A DNA stretch of 64,000 nt from CAG-492 sp045643465 (GTDB lineage Bacteria > Bacillota > Clostridia > TANB77 > CAG-508): assembly GCA_045643465.1 (NCBI GenBank), contig JAZUKV010000023.1, positions 26,680 to 90,679 of the forward strand, given 5' to 3'. A program made the translations under genes and the position numbers. Under the pieces are notes generated by a model. That model did no database searches. It saw only the letters and a program-made list of their open reading frames with translations, and was not told the origin of the DNA. Each line of letters starts with the position of its first letter. The first letter of the stretch is position 1. Below, piece after piece: positions 1-8,450 of this stretch.

Positions 1-50
1 TTGACTTACCAGTTGAAGAACATTTAATAGTAGAGCTTTACTCAAAATAA
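1..50 (+). CDS. rpsD: 30S ribosomal protein S4, C-terminal end (partial)
   Basis: Only the last 15 codons are present; the gene begins before the window. The frame opening at base 3 reads DLPVEEHLIVELYSK and stops with TAA at 48-50. This matches the conserved S4 carboxy terminus, where a hydrophobic IVELYS-type strand ends the protein. S4 is a primary 16S rRNA binder. Position immediately before rpoA is the standard alpha-operon order, which supports the call despite the short fragment. Confidence 0.8.
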   Translation, partial: DLPVEEHLIVELYSK

Positions 51-148
51 TAAGGCTAGCATTAGTGCTATATTTATTAAAAAGTTTATATTGGAATTTA
101 TTTTAAAGTGGAGAAATAAAATCTCACTTCTTATATTGGGAGGTAAAA

Positions 149-1096
149 ATGATAGAATTTGAAAAGCCAAATATTAAATGCTTAGAGATAGATAATGATA
201 ATAATTATGCTAAATTTGTATGTGAGCCACTAGAGCGTGGTTATGGCATAACTATAGGAAATTCACTAAGAAGAATATTACTTTCTTCATTACCAGGAAG
301 TGCAATAACTGGTGTAAAAATTGAAGGTGTTCAACATGAATTTTCTACAATACCAAATGTAGTAGAAGATGTACCAGAGATAATAGTCAATCTTAAAAGT
401 GTAAGATTAAAATTAGACGAAAATGAAGAAAAGACTCTAAGAATTAACTTTAAGGGAGAAGGAGAAGTTAAAGCCGGTGATATTATCACAGATGGAACAG
501 TAGAAATATTAAATCCAGATTTACATATAGCAACTGTTTCAGAAGGTGGATCATTAGTAATGGAATTAGTAGCTGATATGGGTAGAGGATACAACACAGC
601 TGAAAAGAACAAAAAAGATGATCAACCTCTAGGATTACTTCCAATAGATTCTATCTACACACCAGTCAAAAAAGTTAATTATTCAGTTGAAAATACAAGA
701 GTTGGACAAATGGTTGATTATGACAAATTAACAATTGAAGTTTGGACAGATGGAAGTTTAAAACCATACGAAGCTTTAAGTCTAGCTGCTAAAGTAATGA
801 CTGGACACTTAGAATTATTCATAGATTTATCAGAGGCTACAAAAAATACTAAAGTTATGGTAGAAAAAGAAGAATCTAAGAAAGAAAAAGTATTAGAAAT
901 GTCTATAGAAGATTTAGAATTATCTGTAAGATCATTCAATTGTTTAAAGAGAGCAAATATTTCAACAGTTGAAGATTTAGCAAATAAAACAGAATCAGAT
1001 ATGATGAAAGTAAGAAATCTAGGAAAGAAATCTTTAGATGAAGTAACAAATAAATTACATGCATTAGGATTAGATTTTGCTAGAGAAGATGATTAA
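149..1096 (+). CDS. rpoA: DNA-directed RNA polymerase subunit alpha
   Basis: Encodes the 315-residue alpha subunit, whose dimer nucleates assembly of core RNA polymerase. The N-terminal domain (about 1-230) shows the conserved GYGITIGNSLRRILLSSLPG assembly segment near residue 31. A charged Lys/Glu linker near 235-250 leads to the C-terminal domain (about 255-315), with the helix-hairpin-helix segment RNLGKKSLDEV that contacts UP-element DNA and activators. Start ATG has a GGGAGG ribosome site 7 bases upstream. A small hairpin (GTGGAGA/TCTCAC, about 112-131) sits in the rpsD-rpoA gap. Length and order rpsD-rpoA-rplQ are canonical. Confidence 0.98.
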   Translation: MIEFEKPNIKCLEIDNDNNYAKFVCEPLERGYGITIGNSLRRILLSSLPGSAITGVKIEGVQHEFSTIPNVVEDVPEIIVNLKSVRLKLDENEEKTLRINFKGEGEVKAGDIITDGTVEILNPDLHIATVSEGGSLVMELVADMGRGYNTAEKNKKDDQPLGLLPIDSIYTPVKKVNYSVENTRVGQMVDYDKLTIEVWTDGSLKPYEALSLAAKVMTGHLELFIDLSEATKNTKVMVEKEESKKEKVLEMSIEDLELSVRSFNCLKRANISTVEDLANKTESDMMKVRNLGKKSLDEVTNKLHALGLDFAREDD

Positions 1097-1125
1097 TAAA
1101 TAGAAAAAAAGGAGGACTTGTCAAA

Positions 1126-1650
1126 GTGGCTACAAATAGAAAATTAGGAAAAACAACAGATATAAGATTAGCTATGCTTAAAACACAAGTAACAGATTTA
1201 TTATTACATGGTCAAATCGAAACAACATTAGCAAGAGCTAAAGAAATTGCACCATTAGCTGAAAAATTAATTGCTTTAGCTATAAGAGAAAAAGACAATT
1301 ATGAAACAGTAGATTGCAAAGTTGTTAAAGCTAAATTAGATAGTAATGGTAACAAAGTTACAGAATTAGTTAAAAGCAAAAATGGAAAAGAATTCTTAAA
1401 AGTAGTTAAAGAATCAACTACAGAAAAAAGACAAAAAGATATGCCTTCAAGATTAAATGCTAGAAGACAAATGATTCAATCTTTAAATAAAGTTAAAGAT
1501 GAAGAAGGAAATCCTGTAGATTTAACTGCAAAATTATTTAATGAATTAGCTCCAAAATACGAAGGAAGACAAGGTGGTTATACACGTATAATCAAAGTTG
1601 GACAACGTAGAGGAGATGCAGCAGAAGTTGCTATATTAAAATTAGTTTAA
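1126..1650 (+). CDS. rplQ: 50S ribosomal protein L17 with internal insertion
   Basis: L17 binds 23S rRNA near the exit tunnel. The N terminus (RKLGKTTDIRLAMLKTQVTDLLLHGQIETTLARAKE) and the C terminus (GGYTRIIKVGQRRGDAAEVAILKLV) are typical. The 174-residue product is about 55 residues longer than the usual 115-125. The excess lies between residues about 60 and 105, a Lys-rich segment in the middle of the protein. I recall longer L17 forms in some Clostridia, so this is probably a lineage trait. The start is GTG with GGAGG 9 bases upstream. A strong terminator follows, so this closes the ribosomal operon. Confidence 0.96.
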   Translation: MATNRKLGKTTDIRLAMLKTQVTDLLLHGQIETTLARAKEIAPLAEKLIALAIREKDNYETVDCKVVKAKLDSNGNKVTELVKSKNGKEFLKVVKESTTEKRQKDMPSRLNARRQMIQSLNKVKDEEGNPVDLTAKLFNELAPKYEGRQGGYTRIIKVGQRRGDAAEVAILKLV

Positions 1651-1671
1651 TAAAAGTCAGTTTTATATGTG

Positions 1672-1711
1672 AATAGTTAGGGGAAAAAAGTACCTCTAAC
1701 TATTTTTTTTT
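1672..1711 (+). terminator. Rho-independent terminator after rplQ
   Basis: ATAGTTAGGGG pairs with CCTCTAACTAT (one G-T wobble) around a short A-rich loop and is followed directly by nine T residues. It ends the rpsD-rpoA-rplQ transcript. Confidence 0.93.
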
Positions 1712-1801
1712 GCATAATATAAGCGAATTTCACTAATTAAGATTTTAATCATATAATATAGTAAAATAACATAAAAACTATTAATTTCAGGAGGGATTTA
1801 T

Positions 1802-2149
1802 GTGTTAAATTTTATAATACATTGTATTATATGGACATTAGCTATATATGCAATTATAGACATATTTAAAACTATAAAAAGCAATTTAATACCTAAAAGA
1901 ATCGAATCTAACGGAATTTATATAATCGTAGCAGCTAAAAATCAGGAGCAACAAATAGAAGGATTTTTGAGATCAATAATTTTTAGAATATTATATGGTA
2001 AAGAAGATTATTTTAAAAACATAATTGTAACTGACTTAAATTCAATTGATAATACGAAAGAAATATTAAATAAATTTTCTAAAGATTACAATGAAATTAA
2101 TTTAATAGAATGGGAAGATTGTAAAAAAAGATTAGACAACTTAGAATAA
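1802..2149 (+). CDS. small membrane-anchored protein of unknown function
   Basis: A 115-residue protein with one hydrophobic N-terminal segment (about 2-22) and a soluble remainder. The segment YIIVAAKNQEQQIEGFLRSI followed by VTDLNSIDNTKEIL vaguely recalls the first beta-alpha-beta unit of family 2 glycosyltransferases (a V-A-x-N-x-E..I-x-x-x-L pattern, then a D-x-x-S-x-D-x-T strand). No catalytic half follows, so this could be a short GT-A-like remnant or a distinct small family. The start is GTG, because the overlapping ATG at 1800 runs into a stop after one codon; AGGAGGG lies just upstream. It precedes recD2 by 56 bases and may be co-transcribed. Confidence 0.6.
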   Translation: MLNFIIHCIIWTLAIYAIIDIFKTIKSNLIPKRIESNGIYIIVAAKNQEQQIEGFLRSIIFRILYGKEDYFKNIIVTDLNSIDNTKEILNKFSKDYNEINLIEWEDCKKRLDNLE

Positions 2150-2205
2150 TATTGAATTATGATTTTCTATGTGATAAACTACATAAAAAATAAGATGAAA
2201 GGCAT

Positions 2206-4428
2206 ATGAAAGTGGAACTAAAAGGAGAGCTTAAAGAAATAATATTTCAAAATGATGTTAATGGATATACAATAGGAATTATAGATACAGATGATGAAGA
2301 AATTACAGTAGTAGGGTATTTACCATTTATTTCAATAGGTGATAATTTAAAATTAATTGGAAAATTTGTAAATCATCAAGATTATGGAAGACAATTTAAA
2401 ATAGATACATTTGAAAAATTGATGCCACAAACTGCTGCAAGTTTAGAGCGTTATTTATCAAACGGAATGATAAAAGGAATTGGTCCAGCTATAGCAAAAA
2501 GGATTACTGAAAAATTTGGAGAAGAAACCTTACACGTATTAAAATTTGATCCAGAGCGATTAGCTTTAGTTAGAGGAATTTCAAAAGAAAAGGCAATTGA
2601 AATATCAAATCAATTTAATGAAAACTGGGAATTATGGCAAATAGTTGGTTTTTTAGAGAAATTTGGAATAGGTGTGCAAAATGCCCAAAATGTTTATAAA
2701 GCTTTGGGCGCAAATGCTATAGAAGAAATAGAAGCTAATCCATATATTTTGATAGATGTTGCAAACAATGTAGATTTTAAATTAATCGACAAAATGGCAA
2801 TGGGATTAGGGTTTGAATATAATAATGAAAAAAGAATAAAATCTGGAATAAAATATGCATTATCAAAAGCAACAATGAATGGGCATTGCACAGTTTTAGA
2901 AGATGAGCTTTACAATTATATAAGAGCACTGTTAGGAGTTCAAAATGAAGAAATAGAAAACTGCATGATTGAGCTTAAAGTAAAAGGTGAAATTTATATA
3001 GAGGAACGTGAGGATAATAATTGGGTTTATTTAGAATCATATTATAAAACAGAAGATAGTATTGTTCATAAAATATTAAATTTAAGCAAAGCAGGGAATA
3101 TTAAAAAAATTCAAGATTTTGGTAATGAACTTAGAAAAGTAGAAGAAAAGACAGATTTAATATTATCTGATAAGCAAAAAGAAGCAGTTGAAGCTGTAAA
3201 TGATAATAATGTTTGCATCATTACAGGAGGTCCAGGAACAGGTAAAACAACAATAATTAAAGTTATTTTGGAGCTCTTTAAATCTAAAAAAAGAAAAATT
3301 GTATTATGCGCGCCAACAGGTAGAGCTGCGAAAAGAATGTCTGAAACAACTGGCGAAGATGCTAAAACTTTGCACAGGCTATTAGAGATAGGTAAAATAC
3401 AAGAAGATTCTACCAGTAAATTTAATGATTATGAAATAGCACCAATAGATGCAGATATTGTAATTGTTGATGAAATGTCCATGGTTGATATATTTTTAAT
3501 GAATTATTTATTAAAAGCGTTATATCAGGGGACTAAATTAGTTCTAGTAGGTGATGTAGATCAGTTACCATCAGTTGGTCCAGGAAATGTATTAGCTGAC
3601 TTAATAAATTCAGAAAAAATAAAAACAATAGTATTAAATAAAATCTTTAGACAAGCTGCAAAAAGTAAAATTATTTTAAATGCTCATAGAGTAAATAATG
3701 GTCAAAATTTTATCAAACAAGAAGAATCAGAAGAGGAATTATATAAAGATTTTTTCTATATAAAAGAAAACAATCAAGATAAAATATTAAATCAAGTTAT
3801 TTCTTTATGTAGTGGCAGATTACAATCATATGGAAATTATGATTTCTTTAAAAATATACAGGTAATTACACCAACGAAAAAAGGAATGTTAGGCACAAAA
3901 GATTTAAATAAAGTGTTACAAGAGCATTTAAATCCGTTAGAAAAAGGCGGAGTTGAAAAGCAAAATTTAGGTGCATTATTTAGAATTGGTGATAGAGTGA
4001 TGCAAATTAAAAATAATTATGATATATTCTGGGAAAGAGAAATTGATGAATATGAAACTGGAACAGGAGTATTCAATGGGGAATTTGGAACAATATTAAA
4101 AATTGATGAAGTAGAAAAAAGAATGAAAATAAAGTTTGATGATGAAAAATACTCATGGTATCAATTTTCAGAATTAGATCAAATAGAGCATGCATATGCA
4201 ATAACAGTTCATAAAGCTCAGGGAAGCGAATTTGATATTGTTATTATGCCAATAGTGCAGGCTGCGCCAATGTTGTTAACACGTAATTTACTATATACAG
4301 GAATGACAAGAGCAAAAAAGATGTTAATAATTATTGGAAATTCAAACGTTATAGATTTTATGGTTAATAATGTTGATAGTAAAAAGAGGAATACAGGGTT
4401 AGAGCATAAACTTAAAAATATGATATAA
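2206..4428 (+). CDS. recD2: RecD2-type ATP-dependent DNA helicase
   Basis: A 740-residue superfamily 1B 5'-3' helicase of the RecD2 class, which works without RecBC in most Firmicutes and affects mismatch repair and fork stability. The N-terminal third contains an OB-like start and helix-hairpin-helix repeats (NGMIKGIGPAIAKRI near 90; LVRGISKEKA near 121). The Walker A GGPGTGKTT lies near 341, Walker B VIVDEMSM near 419, the SH3-like insert after about 560, and helicase motif VI in TVHKAQGSEFD near 666 and YTGMTRAKK near 705. ATG follows a weak GAAAGG site. The 34-base gap to comFC suggests one operon. Confidence 0.95.
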   Translation: MKVELKGELKEIIFQNDVNGYTIGIIDTDDEEITVVGYLPFISIGDNLKLIGKFVNHQDYGRQFKIDTFEKLMPQTAASLERYLSNGMIKGIGPAIAKRITEKFGEETLHVLKFDPERLALVRGISKEKAIEISNQFNENWELWQIVGFLEKFGIGVQNAQNVYKALGANAIEEIEANPYILIDVANNVDFKLIDKMAMGLGFEYNNEKRIKSGIKYALSKATMNGHCTVLEDELYNYIRALLGVQNEEIENCMIELKVKGEIYIEEREDNNWVYLESYYKTEDSIVHKILNLSKAGNIKKIQDFGNELRKVEEKTDLILSDKQKEAVEAVNDNNVCIITGGPGTGKTTIIKVILELFKSKKRKIVLCAPTGRAAKRMSETTGEDAKTLHRLLEIGKIQEDSTSKFNDYEIAPIDADIVIVDEMSMVDIFLMNYLLKALYQGTKLVLVGDVDQLPSVGPGNVLADLINSEKIKTIVLNKIFRQAAKSKIILNAHRVNNGQNFIKQEESEEELYKDFFYIKENNQDKILNQVISLCSGRLQSYGNYDFFKNIQVITPTKKGMLGTKDLNKVLQEHLNPLEKGGVEKQNLGALFRIGDRVMQIKNNYDIFWEREIDEYETGTGVFNGEFGTILKIDEVEKRMKIKFDDEKYSWYQFSELDQIEHAYAITVHKAQGSEFDIVIMPIVQAAPMLLTRNLLYTGMTRAKKMLIIIGNSNVIDFMVNNVDSKKRNTGLEHKLKNMI

Positions 4429-4462
4429 AAATTGGGGGCAATTTATTAGGAAGGAGATTTTT

Positions 4463-5125
4463 ATGAATCTTGAAATAATAAATAAAGCTCTCAATTTTAT
4501 TTTTCCACCTGTATGCGGTTTATGTGGAAAAATTTCTAAAACATATTTATGTGAGAGCTGTAAAATTAAAATAAAAGATATGGAATTAAATGAGTTAAAA
4601 GAATATGAAAAAAAAGATTTCAAATACCATTTTTATATTTTTGAATATAAGGATATTATTAGAGATAAAATAATAAGCTATAAATTTCAAGATGATTCAT
4701 ATCTATTTAGATTTTTCTCAGAAATAATATTAGATAATAAAATTTTGTGTGAGTTTATAAACAAATATGATTATATTATAGCTGTTCCAATACACAAAAA
4801 AAGATTAAAAAAAAGAGGCTATAATCAAAGTGCATTAATAGCAAAGGAATTTTCAAAAAAATTGAATGTAACATATATAGAAAATATATTAGTTAAAGTA
4901 AAAAATATAAAACCACAAAGTTCGCTGAATAAAAAGCAGAGATGTGAAAATATTAAGGGAGCATACATATTAAAACATTCAGATAATGAAAATATATTAA
5001 AAGATAAAAAAGTGCTAATATTTGATGATATATATACAACAGGAAATACAGTAAATGAGTGCTCTAAAATTTTAAATTCAACTGGGTGTAAAGAAATTAG
5101 CATAATAACAATTGCAAAAGATTAA
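4463..5125 (+). CDS. comFC: ComF family phosphoribosyltransferase-like protein
   Basis: A 220-residue ComFC/GntX-type protein. The N terminus has a four-cysteine zinc ribbon (CGLCGK near 18, then CESC near 30). The C-terminal half is a type I phosphoribosyltransferase fold with the PRPP-binding motif VLIFDDIYTTGNT near 177-189, and HKKRLKKRGYNQSALIAKEF is the other family signature. ComFC is needed for DNA uptake in competent Firmicutes; its exact biochemical role is debated. AGGAGA precedes the ATG. It sits 34 bases after recD2. No other late competence gene is visible here, so presence does not prove transformability. Confidence 0.93.
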   Translation: MNLEIINKALNFIFPPVCGLCGKISKTYLCESCKIKIKDMELNELKEYEKKDFKYHFYIFEYKDIIRDKIISYKFQDDSYLFRFFSEIILDNKILCEFINKYDYIIAVPIHKKRLKKRGYNQSALIAKEFSKKLNVTYIENILVKVKNIKPQSSLNKKQRCENIKGAYILKHSDNENILKDKKVLIFDDIYTTGNTVNECSKILNSTGCKEISIITIAKD

Positions 5126-5180
5126 AATACTATTGACAACAACGAACAAAGGTTCTATAATGCAGTTGGTGGTGATTATA

Positions 5181-6393
5181 ATGGAAAGACAAATTTTGCA
5201 CGTAGATGTAAATAATGCATTTTTAAGTTGGTCAGCAGTAGAAATGTTAAAACAAGGATATAAAACAGATATAAGAGAAATTCCAGCAGTTATTGGTGGA
5301 GATGAATCTAGAAGAGCAGGAATAGTTTTGGCAAAAAGTATGCAAGCAAAAAACTGTGGAATATCAACAGGAGAAACTTTATATCAAGCAAGATTAAAGT
5401 GTCCAAGTTTGCAAGTTTTTCCAGGTTTAAGATACGAAAAATATAAAGAATATTCAAATAAATTGTATAATTTATTATTAGAATATACTGATAAAATAGA
5501 GCGTTATAGTATTGATGAATGTTTTCTAGATATGACAGATTATCTAATGAAAGATACTTTATTAAATAAAGCATTAGAAATTAGTAAAAGGGTAAAAAAA
5601 GAGCTGGGATTTACAGTAAATGTTGGAGTAGCAAATAATAAATTATTAGCAAAAATGGCATCTGATTTTACGAAACCAGATAGAGTACATACACTATTTA
5701 AGGAGGAAATTCCCATAAAAATGTGGAATTTACCAGTTAAAGAGCTATTTATGTTAGGAAGAAAATCCGTACCCAAATTATATAATATGAAAATAAAAAC
5801 TATAGGTGATTTAGCAAATTATGATGTAAATAAACTTATAAAGCAATTTGGAAAACATGGAAAATTAATGTGGGAATATGCAAATGGAATTGATGATTCA
5901 GAAGTAGTATATATAAGAGAATTACCAAAAGGAGTAGGAAATTCTGTTACATTACCATCAGATATTAGTGATATAGAAAAAATGGAAGAAGTATTACTAG
6001 CTTTAACAGAGCAAGTTACTATGAGATTAAGAAGTTACAATATGGTAGCAAAAACTGTAAATGTGCAGTTAAGAACGAATGATTTTCAAGAATCATCTCA
6101 TCAAGGAAAATTAAATTTTGCCACATCAACTACTAAAGAAATTTATGCAAAAGCTAAGCAATTATTAGAAGAAATGTATAAGAAGCGGAGATTTAATAAG
6201 ATTAATAGGATTAAGATTAGATAATTTAGATAATGAAGAAGAAAGACAGCTATCATTATTTGAAAATAAAGATAACGAAAAGCAAAAACAATTAGATAAA
6301 ATAGTAGATACAATAAACTTAAAGTATGGAAAAAACAGTATAACAAGAGCTGGAAAAATGAATGTAGAAAAAATTGTTAAATTAAAAGAATAA
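5181..6393 (+). pseudogene. dinB: DNA polymerase IV (Y-family), interrupted by a frameshift near the 3' end
   Basis: Pol IV is an error-prone translesion polymerase. The reading frame from ATG 5181 (GGTGG upstream) shows the catalytic DVNNAF near residue 6, SIDE in YSIDECFLDMT near 112, the helix-hairpin-helix MKIKTIGDLANYD, and the little-finger domain. That frame stops at 6224. From about 6184 a second frame continues as SGDLIRLIGLRLDNLDNEEE, then QLSLFE and a normal tail, stopping at 6393. The last 70 codons are therefore intact but out of frame; two missing bases near 6183-6186 would explain it. The catalytic core is complete, and the beta-clamp motif (QLSLF) is in the displaced part. This is either a recent mutation or an assembly error. 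Confidence 0.88.
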
Positions 6394-6395
6394 GA

Positions 6396-6424
6396 TTTAC
6401 ATGAATAGGCCTATTTGATATAAT
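6396..6424 (+). promoter_or_regulatory. promoter of the dCMP deaminase gene, with palindrome in the spacer
   Basis: TTTACA (6396-6401) and TATAAT (6419-6424) are separated by exactly 17 bases. The spacer contains the perfect 12-bp palindrome AATAGGCCTATT (6404-6415), a plausible operator position. Confidence 0.7.
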
Positions 6425-6445
6425 TTGTCAAAAGGAGTGAGAAAT

Positions 6446-6931
6446 ATGCAAAAAAAGAGGGAAGATTATATAAATTGGGATGCTTATTTTATGGGAATAG
6501 CAATGCTTTCAGCACAAAGAAGTAAAGATCCTAATACACAAGTAGGTGCATGTATTGTAAGCAAAGATAATAAAATTTTATCAGTAGGATACAATGGAGC
6601 ACCAAATGGATATGACGATGAAAATATGCCTTGGGGCAGAGAAGGAGATTTTTTAAATACAAAATATGCATATGTATGCCATGCAGAGCTAAATGCAATT
6701 TTAAATAATAAAGGTTCAAAATTAGAAGGAGCAAGAATATATGTAGATTTATTTCCTTGCAACGAATGCGCCAAAGCCATAATACAATCAGGGATAAAAG
6801 AAATCATATACAAATCAGACAAATATAATGGAACAGATGGAAATATAGTTTCTAAAAAAATGTTAGATTATTGTGGAATAAAATATACAAAATATCAAGA
6901 ATCAAACGTTCAAATAAACTTAGACTTATAA
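6446..6931 (+). CDS. deoxycytidylate (dCMP) deaminase family protein
   Basis: Likely converts dCMP to dUMP, feeding thymidylate synthesis. The 161-residue product has the zinc site of the cytidine deaminase superfamily: CHAE near residue 76 (His ligand plus catalytic Glu) and PCNEC near 103 (two Cys ligands). SKDPNTQVGACIV and VGYNGAPNGYDD are dCMP-deaminase signatures, also seen in ComEB. I start it at ATG 6446 because AAAGGAG lies at 6431; the open frame runs further upstream but through the ribosome site. The family also includes riboflavin-type deaminases, but the NGAP loop fits dCMP deaminase best. Confidence 0.9.
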   Translation: MQKKREDYINWDAYFMGIAMLSAQRSKDPNTQVGACIVSKDNKILSVGYNGAPNGYDDENMPWGREGDFLNTKYAYVCHAELNAILNNKGSKLEGARIYVDLFPCNECAKAIIQSGIKEIIYKSDKYNGTDGNIVSKKMLDYCGIKYTKYQESNVQINLDL

Positions 6932-6937
6932 TGGAAT

Positions 6938-6975
6938 TGGGGACGGTTCTAATTTCCACTTTTTGAAAAAGGAGA
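6938..6975 (+). repeat. half copy of the GGGACGGTTCT palindromic repeat
   Basis: GGGGACGGTTCT, AATTTCCAC and a T run match the left arm of the longer palindromes at 30008, 37484 and 47153, but the right arm is missing. It lies between the dCMP deaminase and deoC and supplies most of the deoC ribosome-site leader. Confidence 0.8.
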
Positions 6976-6981
6976 ATTTTT

Positions 6982-7644
6982 ATGAGTGAAGAAGATTTGT
7001 TAAAATTAGTTGATCATACATTATTAAAACAAGCATCGACATGGGATGAAATTAAATTAATTTGTGATGAAGCAATATTATATAATACTGCTTCAGTTTG
7101 CATACCGCCATATTTTGTAAAACAAGCAAAAGAATATGTTAATGAAAAAAAGAAAATTTGTACTGTTATAGGATTTCCAAATGGATATAATACAACAGAA
7201 GTGAAAGTATTTGAAACTAAAAATGCAATAAATAATGGCGCTGATGAAATAGATATGGTAATAAATATAGGAATGTTGAAAGATAAAAAATATGATGAGA
7301 TATTATTTGAGATAAACCAAATAAAAGATGCTTGTGATGGCAAAATATTAAAAGTAATTATAGAAACATGTCTATTATCAGAAGATGAAAAAATAAAAAT
7401 GTGTGAAATTGTTTCTAAATCAAACGCAGATTATATTAAAACATCTACTGGATTTTCAATAGCAGGTGCAACAATTGAAGATATAGAAATAATGAAAAAA
7501 TATATGAGTAATGAAAAAGGTATAAAAGCTGCAGGAGGAATTTCTTCTTTTGAAGATGCAAAGATTTTTGTTCAAAAAGGAGCTACTAGATTAGGAACAA
7601 GTAAATTAGTAAATTTGGCAAAAAAACGAAACATTGACAAATAA
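6982..7644 (+). CDS. deoC: deoxyribose-phosphate aldolase
   Basis: Cleaves 2-deoxyribose 5-phosphate to acetaldehyde and glyceraldehyde 3-phosphate in deoxynucleoside catabolism. The 220-residue TIM barrel shows LVDHTLLK at the start, the VIGFPNGYNTTEVKVFE strand, the DEIDMVINIG region, and the Schiff-base lysine in KTSTGFS near residue 153. The second conserved lysine is in KAAGGI near 182. AAAGGAG precedes the ATG. No other deo gene is adjacent; the upstream neighbour is another deoxynucleotide enzyme, so the pair may form a small salvage unit. Confidence 0.96.
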   Translation: MSEEDLLKLVDHTLLKQASTWDEIKLICDEAILYNTASVCIPPYFVKQAKEYVNEKKKICTVIGFPNGYNTTEVKVFETKNAINNGADEIDMVINIGMLKDKKYDEILFEINQIKDACDGKILKVIIETCLLSEDEKIKMCEIVSKSNADYIKTSTGFSIAGATIEDIEIMKKYMSNEKGIKAAGGISSFEDAKIFVQKGATRLGTSKLVNLAKKRNIDK

Positions 7645-7662
7645 TAAACATTATGGTAACAT
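7634..7662 (+). promoter_or_regulatory. promoter of the acetyltransferase leader
   Basis: TTGACA (7634-7639, overlapping the deoC stop region) and TAACAT (7657-7662) have 17-base spacing. Transcription would begin near 7669 and run through the structured leader. Confidence 0.65.
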
Positions 7663-7668
7663 ATACTA

Positions 7669-7824
7669 TATTAGGAGTGTACCTAAGTATAAAAACTGAG
7701 CGGTACAGGATAACAATAGTTATTTACACAGAAGTAAGATATAAGTCTTACAGAGGAGTCTTAATAAATTTTATGATGTAAGTGTTATAAAATGAAGACT
7801 AATCTCTGTAAGGTTTTTTGTTTT
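7669..7824 (+). promoter_or_regulatory. structured attenuator leader, candidate riboswitch, upstream of the acetyltransferase
   Basis: About 155 transcribed bases precede the coding start. The 3' part is an intrinsic terminator: CTTACAGAG (7747-7755) pairs with CTCTGTAAG (7804-7812), followed by a T-rich run. A competing hairpin GTAAGA/TCTTAC (7734-7751) uses part of the terminator's 5' arm, so the two are mutually exclusive. Upstream, GTGTA/TACAC (7677-7681 with 7725-7729) can close a domain containing a GTACC-GGTAC or ATAAC-GTTAT hairpin. I see no T-box motif and no ATG-initiated leader peptide. The ligand and RNA class are not recognised. Confidence 0.6.
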
Positions 7825-7851
7825 ATATGCTTAGAAAGGGTGATGATATAT

Positions 7852-8412
7852 ATGAAATATTTTAAAAAATTAGTTGGTGATAGGATTTATTTATCCCCAA
7901 GAAATCCAGAGGATTATGAAAAATTTACAGAATGGTTAAATGATTTTGAAACAACTGATTACCTGGGAAGAAGCGGTAATATGGTATCATTGGATGCAGA
8001 AAAAGAATATTTAGAAAAAAACAGTAAAGAAGAAGCTTCATTTGCTATAGTAACATTAGATTCTGATAAATTAATAGGAACAGTAAGTTTAGAAATGATT
8101 AATCATATAAACAGATGCGCAACATTAGGAATTTTTATAGGAGATAAGAGCTATAGAAGTAAAGGCTATGGAACAGAGGCTATTAGAATGATATTAGAAT
8201 ATGGATTTAAATACTTAAATTTAATAAATATTAAACTAGATTTAATGTCTTTTAATGAGAGGGCTTTGAAATGCTATAAAAAATGTGGTTTTAAAGAATA
8301 TGGCAGAAGAAGAAAATGCCGTTTTATTAATGGAGAATATTATGATAGTATAGAGATGGATATTTTGGCAGATGAATTTGAAGGTGATTGGATTAGGAAT
8401 AAAAATCAATAA
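7852..8412 (+). CDS. GNAT family N-acetyltransferase (RimJ/RimL-like)
   Basis: A 186-residue acetyl-CoA-dependent acetyltransferase. LVGDRIYLSPRNPEDYEKFTEWLND is the usual opening of RimJ/RimL-like GNATs. The acetyl-CoA binding loop is near 100-110 (SYRSKGYGTEAIRM, R-x-x-G-x-G), followed by NLINIKLDLMSFNERALKCYKKCGFKEYGR, the classic C-terminal GNAT signature. The substrate could be a protein N terminus, an amino acid or a drug; the sequence does not decide. The start is ATG 7852 with AAAGGGTGATG upstream; an earlier in-frame ATG at 7792 lies inside the terminator hairpin and is unlikely. The attenuator leader suggests conditional expression. Confidence 0.88.
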   Translation: MKYFKKLVGDRIYLSPRNPEDYEKFTEWLNDFETTDYLGRSGNMVSLDAEKEYLEKNSKEEASFAIVTLDSDKLIGTVSLEMINHINRCATLGIFIGDKSYRSKGYGTEAIRMILEYGFKYLNLINIKLDLMSFNERALKCYKKCGFKEYGRRRKCRFINGEYYDSIEMDILADEFEGDWIRNKNQ

Positions 8413-8450
8413 AACAGCAAAAGTGAAAATTTAAAATAGGAGTGAATATC

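Noticed and set aside
6177..6224. Programmed ribosomal frameshifting in dinB
   Set aside because: No slippery heptamer or stimulatory hairpin is seen at AAGAAGCGG, and programmed shifts are not known for dinB. A two-base deletion or sequencing error is simpler.
7677..7779. A 33-codon open frame from a GTG inside the acetyltransferase leader, as a possible leader peptide
   Set aside because: The only ribosome-like GGAG overlaps the GTG itself, so initiation is unlikely, and the frame ends without a run of regulatory codons.
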